A stretch of 64,000 nucleotides of DNA from Janthinobacterium sp. (GTDB taxonomy: Bacteria; Pseudomonadota; Gammaproteobacteria; Burkholderiales; Chitinibacteraceae). Within the stretch, counting starts at the first letter, position 1; each line of letters opens with the position of its first letter. Position numbers and translations under genes: made by a program. Where the stretch lies: the NCBI GenBank assembly GCA_025360045.1, contig JANYCY010000068.1, positions 34,953-98,952 of the forward strand, in the 5' to 3' direction. Below the pieces are notes generated by a model that worked only from the letters and a program-made list of their open reading frames with translations, searched no databases and was not told the DNA's origin. Shown in pieces: positions 53,024-62,276 of this stretch.

Positions 53024-54871
53024 ATGAATGTTTTTTTTGAGGAAGATGGTAATTTCAAGGTAGCCACGATCAAGGAAGAGCAGGCGGCTAGCCTGATGCT
53101 TGAAGATACCCGTGGTAAGCGTTTTAAAGTGAAGGCGGCCAATGTGCTGCTGCGCTTTGAGCGAATTAGCTTGGATGATTTCCTAAAAGCGGCACAGGCT
53201 GCGGCGGATGAAATTGATATCGATTTCCTGTGGGAATGTTGCGGTGCGGATGAGTTTGCCTTTAACGCGATCGCCACAGAATACTTTGGCGCAAATCCTT
53301 CGGTGCAGCAACAAGCTGCCGCGCTGATTCGTCTACACGGCGCGCCGATGTATTTTTACCGCAAGGGCCGTGGCCATTACAAAGCTGCGCCTGAAGAAAA
53401 TCTGAAAGCGGCTTTAGCTGGCCTCGAAAAAAAGAAAAAAGAAGCCGAGCAAATGGCAATCTGGCAAGCCGAGCTGCAAGCTGGCGCTTTGCCCGAGTCA
53501 TTTATTCCCTTGGCGAGCAAATTACTGCACCGCCCAGATAAAAATACCATCGAATGGAAAACACTGGCCGCTGCTGCGGACGCCATGCAAACGTCTACCT
53601 TACGTTTGATGGAAAAAATCGGCGCGATTCCTGATGTGGCCGATTATCTACTCGATGGTTTCCTTGCCGAATCCTTCCCTAAGGGCCGTGGCTTTGCGCC
53701 AACCGAGCCCGTAACTTGCCCTAGCGATTTGCCGCTGGCCGATGTGCGTGCCTTTAGTATTGATGACTCCACCACCACAGAAATTGACGATGCTTTCAGC
53801 TTAAAGCGTTTGCCTAGTGGCAATTGGCAGGTGGGCATCCATATCGCCGCGCCTGCTTTGGGGATTGTGGCGGGCTCGGATGTGGATAAAATTATTCTGG
53901 ATCGCTTGTCTACTGTGTATATGCCAGGCGACAAAATCACCATGTTGCCAAACGATGTGGTGGAAGTGTTTACCCTGCAAGAAGGCCAAACCTGCCCAGC
54001 GCTCAGCATGTATTTAGAGCTGTCGCTTGGCTTTGATGTACTTTCGCATCGCAGCGTCGTAGAGATGGTGCCGATTGCTGCCAACTTACGTCACGAGCAG
54101 CTGGAGCCGGTGTTTAATGAAAACACCGCCGGTAAAGCGGATGCGCCTGATTTTCCTTGGAAAGAAGAAATTACTTTCCTATGGCACTTTGCCGGTGCAT
54201 TAGAAGGCCGCCGTGGCAAGGCCGACCCGACTGCGCCGCTGAAGATCGATTACAGCTTTTACATTGATCAGATTGATGGTGAAAAACGCGTGCGGATTGT
54301 GCCGCGCAAACGTGGCGCACCGATGGATAAGCTGGTGGCCGAGCTGATGATTTTGGCCAATAGCACTTGGGGCAAGGATTTGATGCAGGGCCAAGTGGCG
54401 GGTATTTATCGCGGCCAAAATGGCGGTCGTGTGCGTTTAACCACGCAGGCTGGCCCACATATTGGTTTGGGCGTGGAGTGCTATTCTTGGGCTTCTTCAC
54501 CACTGCGCCGTGCGGTGGATTATGTGAATCAGCTGCAATTACTGGCGCTGATTGGCAACACCAAACCACGCTTTCAAAAAAATGACGCTGAGCTGTATTC
54601 GATTATCGGAAGTTTCGACACTGCCTACGCCGCTTACGCTGAATTACAAGATAAGATGGAAAGGTACTGGTGCTTGCGTTACTTGCAGCAAGAAAACAAA
54701 CGTGAAATTACTGCCGTGGTAATCAAAGAGAATTTAGTTCGAGTTGATGGCATGCCGTTAGTGATGCGTGCAGGAATACCGGAACTACCAGCCGGCACAA
54801 CGGTCAGTCTACAAGTGATGAAAATTGATTTACTTGAGCTGGTGCTTGAAACGCGCATGGCGACTATTTAA
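53024..54871 (+). CDS. RNB-domain 3'-5' exoribonuclease (RNase II family)
   Basis: A 615-residue protein. ATG 53024 (MNVFFEEDG) fits relatives; the ATG at 53003 adds seven residues. The N-terminal region is a compact cold-shock-like/helical domain. The RNB catalytic core is marked by FSIDDSTTTEIDDAFS (Asp ligands), GIHIAAPALGI and the RRAVDYVNQLQL region. The S1 domain at the end is short. It degrades single-stranded RNA from the 3' end. It differs in length from both E. coli RNase II and RNase R, matching a betaproteobacterial subgroup. Confidence 0.9.
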   Translation: MNVFFEEDGNFKVATIKEEQAASLMLEDTRGKRFKVKAANVLLRFERISLDDFLKAAQAAADEIDIDFLWECCGADEFAFNAIATEYFGANPSVQQQAAALIRLHGAPMYFYRKGRGHYKAAPEENLKAALAGLEKKKKEAEQMAIWQAELQAGALPESFIPLASKLLHRPDKNTIEWKTLAAAADAMQTSTLRLMEKIGAIPDVADYLLDGFLAESFPKGRGFAPTEPVTCPSDLPLADVRAFSIDDSTTTEIDDAFSLKRLPSGNWQVGIHIAAPALGIVAGSDVDKIILDRLSTVYMPGDKITMLPNDVVEVFTLQEGQTCPALSMYLELSLGFDVLSHRSVVEMVPIAANLRHEQLEPVFNENTAGKADAPDFPWKEEITFLWHFAGALEGRRGKADPTAPLKIDYSFYIDQIDGEKRVRIVPRKRGAPMDKLVAELMILANSTWGKDLMQGQVAGIYRGQNGGRVRLTTQAGPHIGLGVECYSWASSPLRRAVDYVNQLQLLALIGNTKPRFQKNDAELYSIIGSFDTAYAAYAELQDKMERYWCLRYLQQENKREITAVVIKENLVRVDGMPLVMRAGIPELPAGTTVSLQVMKIDLLELVLETRMATI

Positions 54872-54876
54872 AAGGC

Positions 54877-54911
54877 AGGGAGTAGGGAGTAGGGAGTAGG
54901 GAGTAGGGAGT
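54877..54911 (+). repeat. Five perfect 7-bp tandem repeats (AGGGAGT)
   Basis: AGGGAGT repeated five times head to tail just after the ribonuclease stop, with a loosely complementary ACTCTCCACTCCCC stretch at 54946-54959. A slippage-prone tract. Confidence 0.95.
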
Positions 54912-54989
54912 TGCGGAAAGGGGAGGATTTTACTCCCCAATCACCACTCTCCACTCCCCATATTATTTAACAAACAACGATGGTTATAA

Positions 54990-55538
54990 ATGCTACCCAA
55001 TCAACGCCTTAAGCAATGCCTGCCTTTGAAGTTTAAAAATGGCTCGCAGGTTCGCCAATTCTCTAAGCCCTGTGTGAGCTGTGGGGAAATGTTGCAAGCC
55101 AACGATATGTTCGGCATTGCGCGTTTGGTAGAGAACCATATTGCCATTGCTGCTAAAGCACGCTGCCCTAAGTGTGAAACAGAATTTGGCGTGTGCTGCA
55201 TCATCGATGATGAGAAAAAAGTGCGTCGCCTGATCTTGCCGCAATTTGCGTTTAATTTATATTTACGCAATTTGCCGCAGCAAGCTGCTGAAATTGAAGC
55301 GGCTGCTGCGCCCAAAGAGATCGATCCCCCAGTGCAGCCTAGTCCTGCACCGCTGGTGGTGAGGTCTCCTGCAAATATTCAACGTGCTGATGAAGTGATT
55401 GGTAGTTATCAGCAAAAACCGATTCCGGCTTGGGTAGTGGTGGATGGTCAGCAGCTTAATTTTGACCGTGTATCGCCCGATGCTAGGGTGGCTGTGGGTG
55501 AGTTTCTGCTAGACGGTTGTTTTATTTACCGAGGTTGA
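54990..55538 (+). CDS. Zinc-ribbon hypothetical protein
   Basis: A 182-residue protein with two CxxC pairs, PCVSCGEM and ARCPKCE, about 36 residues apart, forming a likely treble-cleft or zinc-ribbon site. A Pro/Ala-rich linker (~97-118) and a short C-terminal domain follow. No family was recognised. The start ATG 54990 lacks a strong ribosome site. It stands between the ribonuclease and panD genes, which does not suggest a role. Confidence 0.65.
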   Translation: MLPNQRLKQCLPLKFKNGSQVRQFSKPCVSCGEMLQANDMFGIARLVENHIAIAAKARCPKCETEFGVCCIIDDEKKVRRLILPQFAFNLYLRNLPQQAAEIEAAAAPKEIDPPVQPSPAPLVVRSPANIQRADEVIGSYQQKPIPAWVVVDGQQLNFDRVSPDARVAVGEFLLDGCFIYRG

Positions 55539-55688
55539 TAGAGCTGTTCTTGAGTCATGTGTAGATATGCTGCGCTGCGTCAAAAGAGGTGCGCTTCCGT
55601 GTATTTACGCTGTCCAAGCATCGGTTCTGGGATTATAATCTGATCCCTTCTGAAATAGCCCTGCCCAGAAACGGGCTGGAGAAACACC

Positions 55689-56069
55689 ATGCAACGTTCT
55701 CTGCTTAAATCGAAAATTCATCGCTGCACTACTACGCACTCTGAGCTGCATTACGAAGGCTCGTGCGCTATCGATGAAAACCTGCTTGAAGCCGCTAATA
55801 TCCTAGAACACGAACAGATTCATATCTGGAATGTGGATAACGGCGAGCGCTTCTCTACCTACGCCATTAAGGCCGAACGTGGCTCGGGAATTATTTCGGT
55901 GAATGGCTCGGCAGCGCGCCGTGCTTCGGTGGGGGATTTGCTGATTATCGCTACCTTCGCTAATTTTGAAGAAGCTGAAATCGCCGCTTTCCACCCAGCG
56001 CTGGTGTTTGTGGATGCCGATAATCGTATCAAAGAAATTAAGCACCACGCTCCAGTGCAAGCTGCTTAA
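55689..56069 (+). CDS. panD: Aspartate 1-decarboxylase (pyruvoyl enzyme precursor)
   Basis: A 126-residue precursor that cleaves itself at Gly24-Ser25 (YEGSCAID) to form the pyruvoyl group, then converts aspartate to beta-alanine for pantothenate. The motifs [20 protein letters not shown] and the lysine near the N-terminus (LKSKIHR) are conserved. GGAGAA precedes the ATG. It supplies the beta-alanine used by panC at 28200. A terminator follows. Confidence 0.97.
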   Translation: MQRSLLKSKIHRCTTTHSELHYEGSCAIDENLLEAANILEHEQIHIWNVDNGERFSTYAIKAERGSGIISVNGSAARRASVGDLLIIATFANFEEAEIAAFHPALVFVDADNRIKEIKHHAPVQAA

Positions 56070-56099
56070 TGAGCGCTCTGCTGTAAATCACCCTATATA

Positions 56100-56124
56100 G
56101 GCTGCCTTTTTCGGCAGCCTTTTT
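56100..56124 (+). terminator. Terminator after panD
   Basis: GGCTGCC and GGCAGCC pair around TTTTTC, followed by a T-run. Confidence 0.9.
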
Positions 56125-56141
56125 ATTTACTAGGATTTTTA

Positions 56142-57056
56142 ATGAATTCAACTGCCGTTAAAGATTACCTCCTGAGCCTGCAACAAAATATTGTTGCCAC
56201 CTTAGAGCAGCTCGATGGATCTACTTTTCATACTGATCAATGGGAAAGAGAAGGCGGTGGCGGTGGCATGACTCGGGTGATTGAAGGCGGCAATCTATTT
56301 GAGCGCGGCGGCGTGAATTTCTCGCATGTGATGGGCGCTGCTCTGCCGCCATCAGCCAGTGCCGGTCGACCAGAGCTGGCAGGGCGTGCCTTTGAGGCGA
56401 TGGGTGTGTCTTTGGTCTTGCATCCGCGTAATCCGTATATCCCCACCGTGCATATGAATGTGCGTTTGTTTCGCGCGTATAAAGACGGCGAGCAAGATGT
56501 TTGGTGGTTTGGTGGCGGGATGGATCTCACCCCTTATTACGGCCAAGAAGCGGATGCGGTGCATTTTCACCAAGCCTGTAAAGACGCGCTCGATCCTTTT
56601 GGTGCGGCGCTCTATCCAGAATTCAAAGCGTGGTGCGATCGATATTTCCACTTAAAACACCGCAACGAGCCGCGTGGTATTGGTGGTATTTTCTTTGATG
56701 ATTACAACGCCGCCGGTTTTGAGGCCAGCTTTGCCATGATGCAGAGTGTCGGTAATGCCTTTTTGCCTGCCTATGTGCCGATTGTTGAGCGCCACGAAGA
56801 CGCCGAATATGGCGAGCGCGAGCGCGACTGGCAATCGTTTCGCCGTGGTCGTTATGTAGAATTTAATCTGGTATTTGATCGTGGCACGCTGTTTGGTCTG
56901 CAATCAGGTGGTCGCACCGAATCCATCTTGATGTCCATGCCACCGGTTGTAAACTGGCGCTACGATTACCACCCCGAAGCAGGCACACCCGAAGCGCGCT
57001 TATATAGCGATTTCTTGTGTGATAGGGATTGGTTGGGTGTGATGGTTGCAGATTGA
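56142..57056 (+). CDS. hemF: Coproporphyrinogen III oxidase, oxygen-dependent
   Basis: A 304-residue enzyme making protoporphyrinogen IX with O2. Motifs: [59 protein letters not shown] and [32 protein letters not shown]. Full length. It shows the cell uses oxygen-dependent heme synthesis. Confidence 0.97.
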   Translation: MNSTAVKDYLLSLQQNIVATLEQLDGSTFHTDQWEREGGGGGMTRVIEGGNLFERGGVNFSHVMGAALPPSASAGRPELAGRAFEAMGVSLVLHPRNPYIPTVHMNVRLFRAYKDGEQDVWWFGGGMDLTPYYGQEADAVHFHQACKDALDPFGAALYPEFKAWCDRYFHLKHRNEPRGIGGIFFDDYNAAGFEASFAMMQSVGNAFLPAYVPIVERHEDAEYGERERDWQSFRRGRYVEFNLVFDRGTLFGLQSGGRTESILMSMPPVVNWRYDYHPEAGTPEARLYSDFLCDRDWLGVMVAD

Positions 57057-57098
57057 TGTTGGCGGGCTATCCGCTTAGATAAATGGCATGATGTTTTT

Positions 57099-57165
57099 CG
57101 TAGGAGCGGCTTTAGCCGCGAAAGCGCTGTTTGTAAAAACATTCGCGGCTAAAGCAGCTCCTACG
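57099..57165. repeat. REP-like palindrome (CGTAGGAGCGGCTTTAGCCGCG...)
   Basis: CGTAGGAGCGGCTTTAGCCGCGAA and TTCGCGGCTAAAGCAGCTCCTACG form a long near-perfect hairpin. The GTAGGAGC opening is like REP units of pseudomonads. Confidence 0.8.
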
Positions 57166-57208
57166 TGACGGATTTTAAGTACTGCTTTGATCCCTCAAGA
57201 GGAATCAC

Positions 57209-58180
57209 ATGGCCGCAAGCCCGATTGGTTTTGATTTAAAAAGCCTAGAAGTGTTTGCCGCAATTGTTGAGGCGGGCGGAATGACTGCTGCTGGCCAGCG
57301 CCTTGGCATGACGCAATCGTCCGTTTCGCAAAGCATCGCCAATTTAGAGTCGCAATTACATGTGCAGCTACTCGATCGCTCGCAACGCCCGCCGATGCTC
57401 ACCCCCTTGGGGCGAAAATTTTACGAGCAGGCGGATCGTTTATTGGGTGATGCCCGCCGTGTGAGTTTAGAGTTTCGCCGCCAAGAAGCCACACCGTTGA
57501 AACATGTACGGATTGCTTTGGTTGATTCATTAGCCATTAGCGTGGGCAAAGAGCTGGTCGCCGCGATTAAGCGCCGCACCGCGCACTGGTCTATGGTAAC
57601 CGGCCAATCGCATCTGCATGCCGATGCCCTGCTTAATCGGCGAGTAGATATCATTTTGTCTGATGATGCAGTACCCAACCACCCCGAGCTTTTCCGCCGC
57701 CGCCTGCTGCGAGAGCCCTTTATTCTAGTCCTGCCGCTGGATTTTAAAGGGCCGGTCAGCAGCCTGCGCACCTTAGCCGCCGCACTGGATTTTGTCCGCT
57801 ACAACCCATCCACCGTGATTGGCCGCACCATAGAAAATAAGCTGCAAGAATGGAGCATTCATCCTCCACTCAGGATGGAGCTGGATAATTCCTATGCTAT
57901 TTTGCAAATGGTTAAAGCCGGCCTCGGCTGGACACTGACTACACCACTTTGTCTGCTGCAAGGCGGAATTAAAACGGGCGAAGTGCAATGCCTGCCCGTG
58001 CCTGAGGGCGAATTCACTCGAGAGCTAACGCTACTTGCCAGAAGCGGTGAGTTAGCTAATCTGCCTGAGCTGCTTGCCGACGACAGCATTGCTCTGATGC
58101 AAGAGCGCTACCTTCCTGTGCTAGCTAAGGCAGCGCCTTGGTTACTCCCTAGGGTCGTACTGGGCGATTTACCGCGTTGA
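57209..58180 (+). CDS. LysR-family transcriptional regulator
   Basis: A 323-residue regulator: an N-terminal winged helix (LEVFAAIVEAGGMTAAGQRLGMTQSSVSQSIANLESQLHV) and a periplasmic-binding-protein-like effector domain. AGAGGAA lies 6-10 bp before ATG 57209. Being next to the amine permease/ligase/dehydrogenase genes in the same direction, it is a candidate activator of them, though LysR regulators usually face their targets divergently. Confidence 0.9.
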   Translation: MAASPIGFDLKSLEVFAAIVEAGGMTAAGQRLGMTQSSVSQSIANLESQLHVQLLDRSQRPPMLTPLGRKFYEQADRLLGDARRVSLEFRRQEATPLKHVRIALVDSLAISVGKELVAAIKRRTAHWSMVTGQSHLHADALLNRRVDIILSDDAVPNHPELFRRRLLREPFILVLPLDFKGPVSSLRTLAAALDFVRYNPSTVIGRTIENKLQEWSIHPPLRMELDNSYAILQMVKAGLGWTLTTPLCLLQGGIKTGEVQCLPVPEGEFTRELTLLARSGELANLPELLADDSIALMQERYLPVLAKAAPWLLPRVVLGDLPR

Positions 58181-58221
58181 AGTGCTTTTCTCTTTAAGAA
58201 AATCGTAGGGCAGGTGAAGTT

Positions 58222-58313
58222 CGATCCTGCCAACTTAAGTGAAACGTTATTTGTATGGCGGGTGCAACCCGCGAGCAAGGCTGAAAAGTACGCGGGTTTC
58301 ACCCGCCCTACAA
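58222..58313 (+). repeat. Diverged IS231-like end plus R6 hairpin
   Basis: CGATCCTGCCAACTTAAG differs at three positions from the 18-mer element end; the GGCGGGTGCAACCCGCGAGC...CGCGGGTTTCACCCGCC hairpin follows. Same unit as 651-735. Confidence 0.65.
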
Positions 58314-58512
58314 AAGCGGCGCTATGCGCACGATTAGCCAAGTATTCCCATCCTTCCCCCCTTCTTTGAAAGACTATTGCTGCATTGCGCAAAGATAAGT
58401 GTAAGCAATAGTAATAAATAAGCTAAAACGATAGTACTTGTCGCTCTAAATTCCCAAGTCATAAACTGACAGCCAGCCTTTCATTCAATCTGTGTGCGTG
58501 TGCTTTCACTTT

Positions 58513-58752
58513 TAGCCTAGAAACGGCAGTTGGAAAGCGTGAGTGGTGTGGATATTGGGCTTACCAGCAAGGCGCGACGAAGCAGAATAGTCATTCTATT
58601 CAATGAGGAGCAACACAGCTGGGGAGCCAAAGAGCCTCGCCAATTACGCTTTAGCGGCACTCACCTTATAGGTGATTAAGAAAACTACGCAAAGCCAAGC
58701 AGCACGTATGTTTAAAACGAGAAACGAGCGGTCAACTGCCGTTTTTAGGCTA
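58513..58752 (+). ncRNA. Predicted structured leader RNA (riboswitch candidate) of the amine permease
   Basis: The 240-nt segment folds by eye into nested stems. A closing stem of 20 bp with one G-U joins 58513-58532 to 58733-58752. Inside it is a 9-bp stem (58534-58542 with 58644-58652), which encloses a ~10-bp stem with a small internal mismatch (58558-58568 with 58618-58628) and a hairpin GAATAG-TCATT-CTATTC (58585-58601). A separate hairpin CACC-TTATA-GGTG lies at 58662-58674. The closing stem ends 4 nt before the AAGGA ribosome site of the permease, a position suited to controlling translation. I could not match it to a known RNA class. An inverted-repeat element is the alternative. Confidence 0.55.
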
Positions 58753-58767
58753 CATAAAGGAAACATC

Positions 58768-60159
58768 ATGGCAGAAGTTAAACGGGAGCTTAAACGCTCG
58801 CTCAAGACGATCCACCTCTGGGGCATTGCGGTGGGTTTGGTGATTTCGGGCGAGTATTTTGGCTGGAGCTATGGCTGGGATAAGGCGGGGACGCTGGGCT
58901 TTATGATCACCTCGCTGGTGATTGCGGCCATGTATACCACTTTTATTTTTAGCTATACCGAGCTAACCACCTCGATTCCCCATGCGGGCGGCCCCTTTGC
59001 CTATGCAAGGCGCGCCTTTGGCCCGACTGGCGGCTATATCGCTGGCATGGCCACCCTGATCGAATTTGTGTTTGCTCCGCCTGCCATTGCACTGGCCATT
59101 GGCGCTTATCTAGGCGTGCAGTTCCCTGGGCTAGACCCAAAACACGCGGCGCTGGGGGCGTATTTGGTGTTTATGTTTTTGAATGTGATTGGTGTCACCA
59201 TCGCCGCCACTTTTGAGCTCTGTGTCACCATTTTGGCGATTATGGAGCTGCTGGTGTTTATGGGCGTGGTGGCTCCGGGGTTTTCTTGGGCGAATTTTGC
59301 AGCACATGGTTGGTCGGGAGCGGATCAGTTTAGTAGCGCCTCCTATAGTGGTATGTTTGCAGCGATTCCCTTTGCGATCTGGTTTTTTCTGGCCATTGAA
59401 GGCGCGGCCATGTCGGCCGAGGAAGCAGAAGACCCGCGTAAAACCATCCCCCGAGCCTATATCAGCGGCATTTTAACGCTGCTGGCCTTAGCCATTGGCG
59501 TGATGGTGTTTGCCGGTGGGGTGGGTGATTGGCGGCAGCTTGCCAATATCAACGAGCCTTTGCCTAAGGCCATGCAAATGGTGGTTGGGACGAATTCAGG
59601 CTGGCTGCATATGCTGGTGTGGATAGGTTTATTCGGACTGATTGCATCATTTCACGGCATTATCATGGGCTATTCACGGCAGATTTACGCCCTTGGCCGT
59701 GCTGGCTATTTACCCAGCGTTTTGGCCAGCGTCAATCAGCGCTTTCAAACCCCACACTGGGCGATTCTGGCAGGCGGCGTAGTGGGCGTGGCGGCCATTT
59801 ATGCTGATTCGGTGATTCAGCTGCAAGGTATGTCGCTGACGGCGGCGATTATCACCATGTCGGTATTTGGTGCGATCGCGATGTATATCATCTCGATGGC
59901 TGCGCTGTTTAAATTACGCAGCAGCGAGCCTCAACTCGACCGCCCTTACTCAGTACCTTTTTACCCCTTCTTCCCCTTAGTCGCACTGCTGCTTGCCTTG
60001 GTTGCGCTCCTTGCGATGATCTACTTTAACCAAACCATTTTCTGGATTTTTATTGGTTTTATGGTCGGCGGCTACGCCTACTTTCTTGCTACCCGCCAAG
60101 CCAGAGAAGATGCACCCCATGATGAAATGCTGCAAACGGTGGGGGATGCGGTGAAGTAA
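58768..60159 (+). CDS. Ethanolamine-type amino acid/amine permease (APC family)
   Basis: A 463-residue transporter with 12 predicted helices. ATG 58768 is set by AAGGA 6 bp upstream; the longer frame from 58672 runs through the structured leader. Features: the N-terminal WGIAVGLVISGEYFGWSYGW, IPHAGGPFAYARRAFGPTGGYIAG and the IEGAAMSAEEAEDPRKTIPRAY motif of ethanolamine permeases. Substrate assignment rests on this similarity and on the downstream ligase and dehydrogenase. Confidence 0.85.
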   Translation: MAEVKRELKRSLKTIHLWGIAVGLVISGEYFGWSYGWDKAGTLGFMITSLVIAAMYTTFIFSYTELTTSIPHAGGPFAYARRAFGPTGGYIAGMATLIEFVFAPPAIALAIGAYLGVQFPGLDPKHAALGAYLVFMFLNVIGVTIAATFELCVTILAIMELLVFMGVVAPGFSWANFAAHGWSGADQFSSASYSGMFAAIPFAIWFFLAIEGAAMSAEEAEDPRKTIPRAYISGILTLLALAIGVMVFAGGVGDWRQLANINEPLPKAMQMVVGTNSGWLHMLVWIGLFGLIASFHGIIMGYSRQIYALGRAGYLPSVLASVNQRFQTPHWAILAGGVVGVAAIYADSVIQLQGMSLTAAIITMSVFGAIAMYIISMAALFKLRSSEPQLDRPYSVPFYPFFPLVALLLALVALLAMIYFNQTIFWIFIGFMVGGYAYFLATRQAREDAPHDEMLQTVGDAVK

Positions 60160-60170
60160 GGCAGCAAAAC

Positions 60171-60225
60171 CCAAATCTTGAACCACGGAGGCCACAGAGA
60201 ACACGGAGTTTCACGGAGGAAAACA
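60171..60225 (+). repeat. Half R3 repeat after the permease gene
   Basis: CCAAATCTTGAACCACGGAGGCCACAGAGAACACGG without the complementary right arm nearby. Confidence 0.6.
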
Positions 60226-60356
60226 GGTCTTGAAGTAAGGGATTTGAATAGGCTTTAAATATTTTAAAACTCAGCAAAATTTATATCGCGATGCTAAGCA
60301 CAGGGCTTAAATCTCTCTTTGAAGCATAAGTATCTACACAAGTCAGCACACTTGTT

Positions 60357-60464
60357 CCCTCCTTTGTAAAAGGGGGCGAGGGGGGATTTGTCGTTGATGT
60401 TGGGCTGAAATTTGCCAAAAATCAAAGGCAAATCCCCCTCGGTCCCCCTTTGACAAAGGGGGAG
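60357..60464. repeat. Long G/C-run hairpin (CCTTTGTAAAAGGGGG...CCCCCTTTGACAAAGG)
   Basis: Left CCTTTGTAAAAGGGGGCGAG with GGGGGATTTG, right CAAATCCCCCTCGG with CCCCCTTTGACAAAGGGGG; a large imperfect palindrome of a kind widespread in proteobacterial intergenic DNA. With the half R3 copy it fills most of the 424-bp gap before the ligase gene. Confidence 0.7.
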
Positions 60465-60534
60465 GCTGCAGCACTGAAGTGCTGCTATCAACTTATATAT
60501 AGATGCCTATGCCCAGAGGGATGCCCGCAGCAAA

Positions 60535-60553
60535 CGTGCCGAAGGCACTAAAT
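60535..60553 (-). repeat. Terminal fragment of R1
   Basis: AACGTGCCGAAGGCACTAAA, the end palindrome of R1, lies just upstream of the glutamine-synthetase-like gene. It is the reason the 60503 start of that frame is not trusted. Confidence 0.7.
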
Positions 60554-60583
60554 AAATATTTCACACCGCATCAGGGGATCAAT

Positions 60584-61966
60584 ATGCAAGCTCGTGAAGT
60601 GAAAACAATCGAAGATGCCATTGCCGTGGTCGAAGCCAGCGGGCTTTCGCATATCAAAGTGGGCATGTCCGATATTGATGGCGTGATGCGGGGGAAATAT
60701 GTTTCCAAAGAGAAGTTTTTTTCCATTCTAAAAGGCGGTTTAAGCTTCTGTAATGTGGTGCTGGGCTGGGATTCCAACGATCAGCTTTACGATAATGTGC
60801 AATACACCGGCTGGCACACGGCCTACCCCGATGCTCAGGCACATATTATTCCCGAGAGCTGCCGTGAATTGCCACTGGAAATGGTCGATGGTAAGCCGAT
60901 GTTGTTTTTCCTAGGCGAGTTTAGCGGCGATGCCGAGGCCATTTGTCCGCGCCAACTTTTAAGCCGTATCGTTAAAAAAGCGGCTGACATGGGCTATCTG
61001 GCTTATTCCGCGCTGGAGTATGAATTCTTTGTGTTTAAAGAAACGCCTGAGTCGGTGCGGGCTAAAAACTATCAAAATCTAATCCCTTGGACGCCCGGCT
61101 ACTTTGGTTATTCCATTTTGCGCAGCACGGTGAACGCCGATTTTTATCATCAACTGCTAAAACTCAGCGAAACCATGGATATGGGCATCGAAGGCCTGCA
61201 TACCGAAACCGGCCCAGGGGTGCTGGAGGCCGCAATCGGCGTGGATGAAGCCAGCCGCGCAGGGGATAAAGCTTTCCTGTTTAAAACTTTCTGTAAGGTG
61301 CTGGCGCAGCAAAATAATTTAATGGCGACCTTTATGGCCAAATGGTCAGCGGAGCTGCCGGGGCAAAGCGGCCATATTCATCTGTCTTTAAATGACATCA
61401 AAAGTGGTAAATCGGTGTTTTACGATCCTACTCAGCCGCACAATATGAGCAAAACCCAGCGGCATTTTCTGGCGGGTGTGCAGCGTTTGCTGCCTGAATT
61501 TATGGCCATGTTTGCCCAAACCGTGAATAGCTATACTCGCTTAGTGCCGGGTTATTGGGCTCCACTCGATGCAACTTGGGGCCTAGAAAACCGCACCACC
61601 GCACTGCGCTTGATCCCTGGCTCTGCTAAATCGCAGCGTATCGAGGTGCGTATCGGATCTGCCGATGCCAACCCCTATTTGGCACTAGCCGCAGCCTTAG
61701 GTGCTGGTCTGTATGGCATTGAGCATGAATGGGAACCGGAAGAAATGGTAGTCGGCAATGCCTATACGCAAACCTTTCCCGACCGTCTGCATCTGCCCAA
61801 TTCTCTTGGCGAAGCGGCAAAACGCCTCAAAACATCGGAAGCCGCCCGCAGCCTATTCGGCTCACCCTTTGTAGAGCACTTCACCGCCACCCGCGAATGG
61901 GAAGAAAGAGAATTCCGCAAACACGTAACAGATTGGGAATTAAAACGCTATTTTGAAATTATCTGA
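60584..61966 (+). CDS. Glutamine synthetase-like gamma-glutamyl-amine ligase
   Basis: A 460-residue GS-fold enzyme. ATG 60584 has AGGGGA 5 bp upstream; the longer frame is repeat-encoded. It keeps the beta-grasp start (KVGMSDIDGVMRGKYVSKEKF), the metal site EYEFFVF, the ligand Glu in HTETGPGVLEAAIGV, GQSGHIHLSL and the Arg-rich RLIPGSAKSQRIEVRIGSADANPY. Relatives ligate glutamate to ethanolamine, polyamines or other amines rather than ammonia. Between an ethanolamine-type permease and an aldehyde dehydrogenase, a gamma-glutamylated amine pathway is likely. Confidence 0.85.
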   Translation: MQAREVKTIEDAIAVVEASGLSHIKVGMSDIDGVMRGKYVSKEKFFSILKGGLSFCNVVLGWDSNDQLYDNVQYTGWHTAYPDAQAHIIPESCRELPLEMVDGKPMLFFLGEFSGDAEAICPRQLLSRIVKKAADMGYLAYSALEYEFFVFKETPESVRAKNYQNLIPWTPGYFGYSILRSTVNADFYHQLLKLSETMDMGIEGLHTETGPGVLEAAIGVDEASRAGDKAFLFKTFCKVLAQQNNLMATFMAKWSAELPGQSGHIHLSLNDIKSGKSVFYDPTQPHNMSKTQRHFLAGVQRLLPEFMAMFAQTVNSYTRLVPGYWAPLDATWGLENRTTALRLIPGSAKSQRIEVRIGSADANPYLALAAALGAGLYGIEHEWEPEEMVVGNAYTQTFPDRLHLPNSLGEAAKRLKTSEAARSLFGSPFVEHFTATREWEEREFRKHVTDWELKRYFEII

Positions 61967-61980
61967 TGTTGAAAATAAAA

Positions 61981-62237
61981 CCCAAATCTTGAACCACAGA
62001 GAACACGGAGAACACAGAGTTACACGGAGAAAGCCAAGAGAAAATATTTTTTCTTTGTGTTTTTTGTGTTTTTTGTGTTCCTTATGATTATTGGCTTTTG
62101 GCATTATTAAATCGCTCCAGAAAAAGGAGCGTGAACAAAGTTAAACCTGAACCACTAGGGCCAGATGAGGACAAATCAAATAAGTTTTTCTCCGTGAAAC
62201 TCCGTGTTCTCTGTGCCCTCCGTGGTTTAAGAAGTGG
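61981..62237. repeat. R3 repeat with interrupted centre
   Basis: CCCAAATCTTGAACCACAGAG at the left and CTCTGTGCCCTCCGTGGTTTAAG at the right are complementary; the ~180 bp between them include TTTGTGTTTTTTGTG tandem units and a half-site of a second copy. It occupies the ligase-dehydrogenase gap. Confidence 0.65.
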
Positions 62238-62276
62238 GTTTTCTCATTTAATTATTTTCATCCTCCCGGAGTAGCT

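Noticed and set aside
54171..54569. 132-residue minus-strand frame
   Set aside because: Antisense to the RNB catalytic domain; no independent evidence.
54877..54911. Possible CRISPR or telomere-like repeat
   Set aside because: Seven-bp units without spacers; a simple tandem repeat.
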